Below are positions 12,004 through 20,875 of a DNA stretch of 64,000 bases, piece after piece. The notes beneath the pieces are model-generated. The model saw nothing but the letters and a program-made list of their open reading frames with translations. It was not told the DNA's origin and did not search any database. Each line of letters begins with the position of its first letter. The stretch's first letter is position 1. Location: contig NC_079907.1 in assembly GCF_024868665.1 (NCBI RefSeq), forward strand, positions 18,223,935 to 18,287,934, read 5' to 3'. The position numbers were made by a program, and so were the translations under genes. The stretch is from Triplophysa rosa (lineage: Eukaryota; Chordata; Actinopteri; Cypriniformes; Nemacheilidae).

Positions 12004-12334
12004 CGTCTTGGTTACGGATGTAATCTCAGTTCCCTGATGGAGGGAATGAGACGTTGTGTCCTTTATGCCACAACACGTGCTGCCCGCTGCAGAAGTCGTG
12101 AGAGGTTCTCAGGCTCCGCAGAACAAAGGTGAATGAATGCAGCACGTCGTCTCCCTTTTATACCTGGATATCCGGGGGCGGAGTCCGGCATGCAAATTTC
12201 ATTCGCCAGTTTCATTGGTCTTTTCCAAAGAAGTTGGAAGCGATAGGTTCTCAAGGACGAACCCCATCTGTCGGCTCGACACATCATCTCATTCCCTCCA
12301 TCAGGGAACTGAGGTTACAGCCGTAACCAAGATG
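12004..12334. repeat. DIRS terminal block bounded by 57-bp inverted repeats
   Basis: The left arm (12004-12060, starting CGTCTTGGTTACGGATGTAA) is closely matched by the reverse complement of 12278-12334. The arms share the TCCCTGATGGAGGGAATGAG core, which is itself partly palindromic. The loop holds a TTTTATACCTGGATATCCG segment. The block follows directly after the recombinase remnant, as expected for a DIRS right terminus. Confidence 0.85.
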
Positions 12335-12339
12335 TTTTC

Positions 12340-13430
12340 CAATAGTAATAAAAAAAGGTGGTTAATTTTTGTAAGTGCTTCTAGGAGTGCAAGGTTAATT
12401 GAGTGTGAAGATTGAGTCAAACGATGCTGAATTATTAGTATTTACAATTGTACTATTTTTTGGTTGTATAGTCATACATTAGGCAATTTACAATTTTTTA
12501 TCAAGAGCTTATGACTACAGCTGCCTAAGTGAAGTTTATTAATTGCCAACAGACAAAATCTTACAGGTCAACTTGTTTATCCAGATGGTTCACATCAAGA
12601 TCCACAACAGACGTGCTAATTGTGTTCCAGTGTGACGCTTTGCTGCGCTATCTGCTATCATTATTCAATATCTCCCATCTGTCCTGAAGCAAGAGGAGGC
12701 TCCCATCTGATGTCAAAACGGTGGGACTGCTTCTCATTTAGTGTGCAAGACAGACCCGTTCTGAGAACGTCTCTGGAACATATTGACAAGTTTCACCTGT
12801 TTCATAAACATACAATGGAATCTAAAGAAGTGATCCAAATGTTTAAAAAAAAGGAACGGTCATGCATTCATAACTTTTAACTTGAAAACGTTCGGTTACA
12901 GACGCATTTCTCTCTCTGTTCGCTGTTGTTGCTGATTCGGCCTTTTAACACAGAACATCAGAGCTTTGCTGTTTTTCTGACTGAAGTCTACTCTAGAGAA
13001 CAAGGAAACCTTTCATACACTCATGGAAGACAGACATTATAAATACAAACCTTTGTTGAAGGTCAGTGGAGAAAAACCGCTGCTTGCAAAACAAGGAAGA
13101 TTTTACATTACACATTCAACTGAAAAGGCAGCCAGAATGTACTGAGATGTTTGCAGCAGACCTTAGATTTGTGGATTGGATGAACTAACAGCATGTCACA
13201 GCAGTCCATGTTTATTATTATAACATATTGTCTGGGGTATAAGATGGACATCTGTCATAGATTCAGAGACTTCCAGAAGAATATTTTATCATGCAGTCTT
13301 GTGTATTTCTGTTCAGCTCGCTTCATGACATATTGCTCTGATAAGGCTACATTCATGTTATATGTTTTAATGCACAACAGTCAATTATGTTTTGGCTACA
13401 ACTGAACATTGAACTTTAGATACTACAACA
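12340..13430. other. Intergenic DNA, no gene seen
   Basis: Low-information AT-rich sequence. The short plus-strand ORFs (12620-12880, 13193-13405) show no domain or splice support. Confidence 0.4.
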
Positions 13431-13431
13431 C

Positions 13432-13619
13432 AATCTCGTGGCATTTTGCAACTATTTTATGAAGTGGCTAATTTGTATGAATTTGTATGCATTCGTTTTT
13501 TTCAGATCTGCTTTTGCACCACTGGCAGTTAGATTTAGGATTTGGACTTCAGTACTGATTTTTTCGAATAATCATATATAGCCACCTTTTAAAATGGTTA
13601 CAAATTCCCGTGAGATCAA
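13432..13619. mobile_element. Short inverted-repeat element (family C)
   Basis: The left end (AATCTCGTGGCATTTTGCAA through GAAGTGGCTAA) and the reverse complement of the right end (ATCTCACGGGAATTTGTAAC through AGGTGGCTA) form imperfect terminal inverted repeats. A related right end occurs at 50370-50407. Confidence 0.6.
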
Positions 13620-14466
13620 GCTGGACACTACAATTAGCCAAATCTAAATTATACCAATTTGTTGACATGCTGTAAAGTCAGCTTAAACTTTTAGGCTTCC
13701 AGAAGATCTTCTTCAGAAGATTTACAAAGTGAGAAGGCCTGTTTTTATAAGCTGCTTGATCTGTTTAAACATATAATGCCAGCATGTATTTATAAAATGA
13801 TCCATCATTTACAAAAAACTTGAACGCAGCAGATGTACATATTGTGTTAATGGGTCATAAAATACCACACAGCCCATGCTTGTTATTATATCCATTACAT
13901 ACCTTTCTATCAAAGTTATCTGACATCATCAAGATAAATTTGCTCTGACACAGTTTAACTCTGAGTTCTTGTAATATTTTATTGCCATATCTAAACAATA
14001 GCGAATAAACTGTGATAATGTGAGAAATGTTGAAGGTGTCTGAATAAATTTTGGTTTGACTGTATGTAGTTGAGAGTACTACTGGCATTATGTTAACTGA
14101 ATACGTTATTAAAATTTATCTAAGAAAACAACAAGTGTTAATAGAGTATGACAACTGTCACGGACCATCAGTTGTTAGCAAGCCTGCTACAGGAGACTCT
14201 TGAAGGAGGAATGATAAGATTGTATATATAAGTAAGTAAAATATCTGGGATTTCGAATTTCATGACAATCGAAAACTTGCATATGTTAGGTGCTTTCTTT
14301 AAAATAAAGGTGCTTAAAAGGTTCTTCTCAGCGATGCCATAGAAGAACCATTTTTGGTTCCACAAAGAACCATCTCTTTCTTACTTTTTATAATCTGAAG
14401 AACCCTTTTCATCACAAAGAACCTATCGCGAAACACAAAGGTTCTTCAGATGTTAAAGGTTCTTTA

Positions 14467-14942
14467 TGTCAGGATTTATGTCTTTCAGCCCCGCCTTCCT
14501 GTTTCTCCGTTAGTCTCCCATTAGTGTTTCATCCCTCTCACCTGTCCCATCATCTTCCCGCCAGTTCCCATTAGTGTTAAGTCTTGTCACCTGTCCTTCA
14601 CCGTCCCTGTGTAGTTATCCTTTGTCAGTGTTTCCCCTTTATAAATCCTGTCTTTATTCCCAGTCCTTGTCGGTTCATTGTGTGATTGTATGCGTGTTCC
14701 TTGTACCTCACCTTACCTTGCCTTCGTATTCTGGATTCCTTGTTCCTGTGGACTTATTATTTATTATTCAAAGGATCTTGTTTTGTTTTGTACCCTTTGT
14801 GGGAAAGTTTTTAGTTTTGATTCTTGTTTTAGTTTCTGTGTGTTTTCCCCATCATGGGTGTTTTGTTTCTGTTTATTAAAGTCTTCTTTGTTTAAACCCT
14901 TCACCTGCCTGCATTTGGGTTCTGTCCTACCATTCCGTGACA
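14467..14942 (+). repeat. 5' LTR, internally deleted
   Basis: 476 bp. It matches the 3' LTR except that roughly 130 bp just after TGTCAGGA are missing. It contains a TTTATAAATCC TATA-like motif (about 14640) and TTTATTAAAGTC near the end as a polyadenylation-like signal. Confidence 0.85.
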
Positions 14943-15038
14943 GAATGAACCGACCCCTTATGAACCCAGCAGGCAGCATGGACGCCGTACGTTCCCGCCA
15001 GGCTCGCCTCCTCTGCAGCATTCGCCAGGGAACCGGAG

Positions 15039-15914
15039 ATGTGGATTTACGTGGGCCGGTTCCTGGAAGTCGCAGAGGAGATGGTGTTTGGAGAGGAGGA
15101 GCTGACGACGCTCTTCAACGCCGGTCTCAGGGAACCACTCTCGCGTGCGGAGATGAGGTCGCTGAGACCACTGGACTTTGATACCGTGTGGCTGTATGCC
15201 GTGGAGCGATCGGAGTCCAGGGTCTCAGCTCAACCCACCTACCCATCTCCGCTGGTCGCAATCCCTGAGGGTCGTCCCCTGCAGATCGGGGTTATGGGCG
15301 TCGCCAAGCCGTCCTGCTCTCCCCCTACAGCCTATCCACCCCAGCCCAGCCTCGGTGGCAAGCGGGGAAGGAGAGAGTCCTGGGGATCGTCCTCTGAGGC
15401 CTCCAACCCAGAGCCAGCCATGCCTTTTACCTCGTTCCTTCATCCGACCACCAGGCGGGTGGCCTGGCTGAAGAAGAAGAGGCAGCGGCGAGCAGCACAG
15501 GGTCTGTCCCAGCCGGCGTTCCAGCCAGCGTCCAGTCCGGTGCAGCCAGCGTCCAGTCCGGTGCAGCCGGGATCCAGTCTGGTGCAGCCGGGATCCAGTC
15601 CGGTGCAGCCGGGATCCAGTCCGGCTCAGCAGCCGGCAATCCAGCCGGTGTTCCAGCCGGGATCCAGTCCGGTGCAGCCGGCGTCCAGTCCAATGCAGCC
15701 GGGATCCAGTCCAGCCCAGCAGCCGGCAATCCAGCCGGCATTCCAGCCGGTGTCCAGTCTGGTGCAGTCGGGATCCAGTCTGGTGCAGCCGGGATCCAGT
15801 CCGGCCCAGCAGCCGGCCTTCCAGCCGGTGCCCAGCCTTGTCCCGCCGACATTCCAGTCGGCGGTTCCCCCCAGGACTTCTCCTACAAAGTCCCTCAGGA
15901 CTCCGCGCCCTTGA
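15039..15914 (+). CDS. Gag-like ORF with Q/P/S/V repeat tail, probably frame-damaged
   Basis: This 291-codon frame lies inside the LTR element. Residues about 1-60 (YVGRFLEVAEEM, FNAGLREPLSRAEM) resemble the capsid-like segment of fish retrotransposon Gag. A basic patch (WLKKKRQRRAAQ, about residues 144-155) follows. The last about 120 residues are a degenerate 7-residue repeat of the SSPVQPG type, encoded by a 21-bp tandem repeat (about 15520-15830). The likely true start is upstream at the ATG near 14980 (MDAVRSRQARLL) in another frame, so a single-base shift near 15030 probably broke the gene. The repeat length is a multiple of three, so all frames stay open there and the antisense ORFs (15225-15929) are shadows. 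Confidence 0.55.
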   Translation: MWIYVGRFLEVAEEMVFGEEELTTLFNAGLREPLSRAEMRSLRPLDFDTVWLYAVERSESRVSAQPTYPSPLVAIPEGRPLQIGVMGVAKPSCSPPTAYPPQPSLGGKRGRRESWGSSSEASNPEPAMPFTSFLHPTTRRVAWLKKKRQRRAAQGLSQPAFQPASSPVQPASSPVQPGSSLVQPGSSPVQPGSSPAQQPAIQPVFQPGSSPVQPASSPMQPGSSPAQQPAIQPAFQPVSSLVQSGSSLVQPGSSPAQQPAFQPVPSLVPPTFQSAVPPRTSPTKSLRTPRP

Positions 15915-16139
15915 ACGCAGCCGGGACAAGAACTAATCCCCCTAGGACTGTTCCCCCCACAAGCCCTTGTCTATCCTCACCCCCCTCCCATGTTTGTTAT
16001 TTTTGATGGCCCACCCCAATCCCATTTTGGCCTCCCTCATGTTCCCTCTAGTCTGCTCTGTGCTTTGTCTTTGGTGTCTGTCTTTGTGCCTCTCTGTTTC
16101 GGCCCGCTGAGGTTTCACCGTCTCTTGGGGCCAGGGTTC

Positions 16140-16745
16140 TGTCAGGACTCTGTCCTTACTGTTACGAGTTCTCATGCTCACTGGACGGAGTCGTGACAGA
16201 ACCACGTCTTGCGGGTTCATGTTGCGTTTTGTGTGGAGACACGTGGCTTTGCTGTCACTTTCGCTGTGTGTCATCCTGTCTTGTCTTTCAGCCCCACTTT
16301 CCTGTTTCTCCGTTAGTCTCCGATTAGTGTTTCATCCCTCTCACCTGTCCCATCATCTTCCCGCCAGTTCCCATTAGTGTTAAGTCTTGTCACCTGTTCT
16401 TCACCGTCCCTGTGTAGTTATCCCTCGTCAGTGTTTCCCCTTTATAAATCCTGTCTTTATTCCCAGTCCTTGTCGGTTCATTGTGTGATTGTATGCGTGT
16501 TCCTTGTACCTCACCTTACCTTGCCTTCATATACTGGATACCTTGTTCCTGTGGACTTATTATTTATTATTCAAAGGAACTTGTTTTGTTTTGTACCCTT
16601 TGTGGGAAAGTTTTTAGTTTTGATTCTTGTTTTAGTTTCTGTGTGTTTTCCCCATCATGGGTGTTTTGTATCTGTTTATTAAAGTCTTCTTTGTTTAAAC
16701 CCTTCACCTGACTGCATTTGGGTTCTGTCCTCCCGTTCCGTGACA
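16140..16745 (+). repeat. 3' LTR, full length
   Basis: 606 bp, TGTCAGGACTC...CCGTGACA, followed by the CTTTA duplication. It retains the upstream part that the 5' LTR lacks. Confidence 0.85.
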
Positions 16746-16815
16746 CTTTATGGAACCAAAAGGTTCTTCTATGGCATCGAGGAACCTTTTGAAGCACTCT
16801 GTTGTTTTTCAGAGT

Positions 16816-17692
16816 TTGTTCTTTCAAGCTATTTAGACAAGAGCAGTCTTCAGAACCAAATCCATTTTAAGCAGAAACAGTCTTCAAAAAAAATATTTGG
16901 TCAGTATTCCAGACGAAGCACATGGAACATACCTAAAATGTACAAAATGCAAATAATAGCCTATATAAAATATTTGCGTGGTACAAAATATACAGATAAT
17001 ACAGAATGTACACAATACAAAATATAAACAATACAGGATTTGTATATTACAGTATATACACACACATAATACACAGCAATTAAACGAAGGTTGAAAAATG
17101 ATCATAAAAAATGATGATTCATAATTTCTGGTCACCTTATCATGTAAAAGCCTTTAATCTGCAAGAGTTTATGATATTTTACATCCTAAATGCTATTCAT
17201 TCAATGTAATACAATCCCGTACTCCCTCTTCACGAAGCTGCTATATTGAAGTCTTGAAAGCCTAGTCTGTCCCTAGTTTTACAGCAGAGTCATTCTTATA
17301 AATCAGACACTTGTTTAATATATGCAGTGAGAATGTTTATGTCTCTAGTGCAGAATTTATATCTCTCCCTCCCTAGGGCAAGTACAATTCAGCTTGCAAA
17401 TATTTGTTGTCAAAATCAACAAATATAAATATACAGTAACTTTTAAAGGACAAGTGTGTCATTTCTGCACCACCAGCATCTCCAAACAGAATTACAAAAA
17501 TAAAGACTTTTTAGAGAACGTATTTATTTAGGATATAATCTTCGAGTGGTCAGACAAACCAACAGCCCTGTCCCAAATGTTGAGGCAATGTTGTGCTGGT
17601 TGACATTCTCAAACAAACATCATTTTGAAAGTGCCACACAGCCACAGTGTTTACAATTTTCAAGAAATTGTCCTACAAATAATTCATATTTG
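16816..17692. other. AT-rich intergenic DNA
   Basis: Contains a degenerate ATACARAATATA-type low-complexity stretch (about 16935-17060). No gene seen. Confidence 0.4.
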
Positions 17693-17870
17693 TTAAAGGG
17701 ACAGTTTACCCAAAAATGAGAATCATTTACTCACTCTCATGTCATTCCAAACCTATGACTTTCTTTAAGAACACAAAAGAAGATATTTTTAAGAATGCTG
17801 GTAACCAAACAACATTTACACCCACTGACTTCCACTGTATGGACACAAAACCACAGACATTTCTCGAAAT
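17693..17870 (+). mobile_element. Left part of a TTAA-ended short element (family B)
   Basis: Begins TTAAAGGGACAGTTTACCCA, continuing with AAAAATGAGAATCATTTACT and TCATTCCAAACCTATGAC. These match the left halves of the copies at 23423, 39177 and 51915. The right terminus is not found, so the copy is probably truncated. Confidence 0.6.
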
Positions 17871-18825
17871 ATGTTTTATTTTCTACAGAAGAAAGAGTCA
17901 TACACAGATTTTGAACTGCGTGAAGACATTATTTGACTGTATTTATAGTCTGTTTACAACCAAAGACATAGTTCAGTACTCTATATTTCTAAAATATTCC
18001 ATTTAGAGGAGCTCAAGCTCCAAGCTGCTCTACCCCTATATACGTTTATTTAGAGGTATAAACGGGAAATGACACAAGTGACAAACAGTTATATTTTAAA
18101 CAGGCCTATCACATGATCTTCTTGACATGCCCTGTAGCATCAGGTGAGCCTGTTAACTCATGTTTATAGCACACAGCTGCTGTCACACAGTTGGGAGCTT
18201 CTTTCCATGGCTCAGTCACATCTGACCTTCTTCAGGAACCCACATCTGACCTTTGGCCCTGCCAAACCTGGATACTTTAGAAAACCCTGCCAGCACTCCC
18301 TCTCTTGTCCTCGGTATGTACGGGACACTGGTGGCCCCAGTGACAACAACCAATCCGTCAGCTCCGCTCTTGTGTAAGAGGCTAAGCAATGAAGCTTGTG
18401 GAAGGAGGGGGTAGGGGCTGTCATTTGTAGCTCACAGAGATGCAGGGACTGTGATTGTACGTAATGCTCGTACATAGTTCTGCTGAAGTGTCAAAGTGGG
18501 CAGACAACGTGTACGAGAGCTTGATTGATTACTGGGTCTCTGGGCATCTCAAGGTTGCCAGCAAGGATAACTACTGTGAAACTCCATGGGTGAAAAAGGA
18601 AATCTCGCACATCTTAAGCAAATGTTGGCACAGGGCAAGGACTGAATGCAAATTAAAATAAGAGGCAGTCTTGCTTTCCCATACAAAAAAAGAAGTTTAT
18701 TTAATAAACTTCAAGCATATTTTCAAGTACACTTTATGTAGTAGGTCTAAGTACTAGAACTGGTATACACTCATATGAAGTGTATTTCAATTTAAATTTT
18801 ACTTGGAACTAAATTGGCCCACTTT
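17871..18825. other. Intergenic DNA, no gene seen
   Basis: The short ORFs here (18144-18377 plus, 18212-18475 minus, 18455-18661 plus) overlap one another and none has a recognisable domain. Confidence 0.35.
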
Positions 18826-18921
18826 TTTAAGTTAAAAATAACACATTTTGTGTTTATTCAGGGACAACACACAAAATGTGTGTTACTTCAGGGACAACAC
18901 ATTTTGTGTTACTTTTAACTT
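18826..18921. repeat. Imperfect palindrome with AACACATTTTGTGTT arms
   Basis: AAGTTAAAAATAACACATTT at the left pairs with the reverse complement of the right end (ACACATTTTGTGTTACTTTT). A further ACACAAAATGTGTGTTAC copy lies in the middle, so several alternative hairpins can form. It may be the end of a larger element; the flanking region to about 19020 has more AATGTGTTAA words. Confidence 0.6.
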
Positions 18922-19529
18922 GTGTGGTCCCTTTCATTTATTTAATACAAGGTGAAAACAAATGTGTTAATATGACATAATGTGTTAAAAATCATCACCC
19001 ATACAATGTGTTAATAATTAATAATTTAATTTAATAATTTCTAGTACACTCTAAAAATAATTCAGTGTCTTCGTAAATATTGTATACTGTATACTATTCA
19101 AGTTTATTTAATGAAAAGTAATTATTTAACTAACTAACTATATTTTAAACATACCCTAAATATTTTTTGTGAATTCTAATAGAAATAATTGATTTTCTCA
19201 GATTTTTACTTCCATTTACTCAATTTAAACAGTATAGTGTGAATCTCCCCAAAAATTGAGCATGTCACAGTTAAACATTTTAGAGTATACATAAAGAAGT
19301 ACATAAATAATAGGATAAAAACATACCTTCTTACTTTTAGTTAAATAAGTGTACTTATAATACTAATAAACTTTATTTTTGTAGTTTATATTCCTCAAAC
19401 AAACAAGGTTGATTTTTCTCAAACATTGTGGTTAGGGTTATTTTGGGGAACTATTTTGTAACAAAATTAGCCCAGACCTCAAATCAGAGGTTTGTTCTGT
19501 TCAAACTTACAATTTCAGCTACAGTTTAA

Positions 19530-19671
19530 ATTACATTTACGCATTTGGCAGAAAGCGACTTACATTGCATTGTCCTATACATTTTTGATTCTGACTATGT
19601 GCAATCCCCTGGGATCAAACCCATGACCTTGGCATTGCTAGAACCATGCTCTAACCACTAAGCCACAGGAA
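19530..19671 (-). mobile_element. tRNA-derived SINE with L2-like tail
   Basis: Read on the minus strand, the head (19671-19605) looks like a tRNA gene. It has a TGGCTTAGTGGTTAGAGC A-box region and a GGTTTGATCCC B-box, the internal promoter of RNA polymerase III. The anticodon arm does not pair well, which argues against a functional tRNA. The 3' end (about 19560-19530) reads TAAGTCGCTTTCTGCCAAAT, an L2-type tail that has lost the GGATAAAAGCG part. It resembles tRNA-type SINEs common in cyprinids. Confidence 0.7.
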
Positions 19672-19689
19672 AGCATATGGTTTTGGAAA

Positions 19690-20875
19690 AAATAATGTGA
19701 CCCCAGTGTGTTAAAACCGGGCTTAGTATGTTGTTAGCATGATTAGCAGGTTACTAGCATGATTATAACGACACATGGGCTTGGAATCTGCAATTGATAA
19801 TACTCTAAGCTATGAGTGAAACAAACCAACCCCCGTGTCTCTACGATGTCCTGATGCAGAGATATAGGTTTTGCTAAACGGTTGCTAGGCTATCCTGTTT
19901 GGTTGCTATGGGCGTGGCTTTGCATATGTCAGTTGATGATACTCTAAGCTATGAGTGAAACGAACCAACCCCCCTGTCTCTACGATGTTATGATGCAGAG
20001 ATATAGGTATTGCTAAATGGTTGCTAGGCTAACCTGTTTGGTTACTATGGGAGTGGCTTAGTAGAAACCAATTGATGATGCTTCAAGTCCCAAGTGAAAC
20101 AAACCAACCCCCATGTCTCTACGATGTTCTGATGTAGAGTTATAGGTCTTGTTAAATGGTTGCTAAGTTAACATGTTTTGTTGCTATGGGCGTGGTTTCG
20201 TAGCTTAATGAAGTTTCAGGGATACTGATTGGTTGCCTGAGCCAAATGAGCCCATCCCCTTGTCTCTACGACACTGTGTTGCAAAGATATCCATCTGGAC
20301 TTTTTATAATGGGAGTCTATGGGAGCGGTTGCTAGGTTGCTGTAAATGGTTGCTATGGGCGTGGCTTAATAGCATAAAGAAGATAATAAAAAACTAATTG
20401 GTTGCCTGAGTAAAATGAGCCCACCCCCTTGTCTCTAAGTGGTTGTACTGCAAAGTTATTCAACATGGGACAGTTATGACGCCTTATATGGGCATGTTTC
20501 CTGTCCCATTATAAGTCAAGTGCAACTTACACCCCATTGTGGGGTAAGTTCTTACAGAGCCTGCCAGCTTCTTCAAACATGATAACTCGCAAGTTTCTAC
20601 GACATCCTCACTTTGAGTTATGAGCCGTCAAAGTTTGTCGCAATGTTAAGTCTAAGGGAAATTAGGTGGTTTTGAGAGTCCGGTTTTCAAAAATCAGAAC
20701 CCGGATCAGTTAGAAAAGATATAGCAACTCAAGTAAGACCAGTTTGAAGGTTTGTGGAAAGTTTGGTGGATGTAGTAAGCTCTAGGAGGAGTAGCAGTCA
20801 GAAATTTTGGGGATCAGAAGAAGAAGAATAATAAGCTTAGATACAAGATCAGTATGTTGGCTCTGTCAAGCCAAC
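19690..20875. repeat. Element containing a ~140-bp tandem array
   Basis: Five degenerate units start near 19802, 19941, 20081, 20223 and 20388. Each carries GARTGAAACNAACC- or TGAGYVAAATGAGCCC-type sequence, CCCCNTGTCTCTACGA, GGTTGCTAGG and TTGCTATGGGCGTGG. Spacing is 139, 140, 142 and about 165 bp. The region ends at a GTTGGCTCTGTCAAGCCAAC hairpin (about 20857-20876), a likely element terminus. Confidence 0.7.

Larger units (their letters stand above)
8949..12334 (+). mobile_element. DIRS1-like tyrosine-recombinase retrotransposon, degraded
   Basis: A GC-rich block with successive remnants in DIRS order: a gag-like region, reverse transcriptase, RNase H, tyrosine recombinase, and a terminal block with inverted repeats. 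Key motifs are DLKDAYFHV and YLDDW in the reverse transcriptase, TIDASLQGWGAV in RNase H, and AHSTR ... FARSY in the recombinase. YLDDW and a tyrosine recombinase in place of a DDE integrase are hallmarks of DIRS elements, so a gypsy or BEL assignment is unlikely. Frames are broken by several frameshifts and stops, so this copy cannot be autonomous. The left boundary is uncertain because the 5' terminal repeat was not identified. Confidence 0.85.
14467..16745 (+). mobile_element. Non-autonomous gag-only LTR retrotransposon with CTTTA target duplication
   Basis: LTRs at 14467-14942 and 16140-16745 both begin TGTCAGGA and end CCGTGACA. The 5-bp target duplication CTTTA is intact (14462-14466 and 16746-16750). 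The internal region of about 1.2 kb has a gag-like ORF and then non-coding sequence ending in a purine-rich GGGGCCAGGG tract just before the 3' LTR. There is no protease, reverse transcriptase or integrase, so it must have been mobilised in trans. This matches the TR-GAG/LARD class. LTR layout and 5-bp duplication suggest a Ty3/gypsy relative. Confidence 0.85.
14290..16815. mobile_element. Hairpin-rich short element (family D), split by an LTR retrotransposon
   Basis: 14290-14466 and 16751-16815 are two halves of one element, recognisable from copies at 29583-29842 and 30481-30745. The left half has AATAAAGGTGCTTAAAAGGT and repeated AAGAACC/GGTTCTT words. The right half continues GGAACC...GGTTCTTCTATGGCATCG. 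The interruption is the LTR element at 14467-16745, flanked by a CTTTA duplication. Confidence 0.75.

Noticed and set aside
15225..15929. 234-codon minus-strand ORF opposite the gag-like ORF
   Set aside because: It is the antisense of the 21-bp repeat, which is open in many frames; no domain.
19605..19670. Functional tRNA gene (minus strand)
   Set aside because: A and B boxes are present but the anticodon arm pairs poorly and an L2-like tail follows; it is a SINE head.
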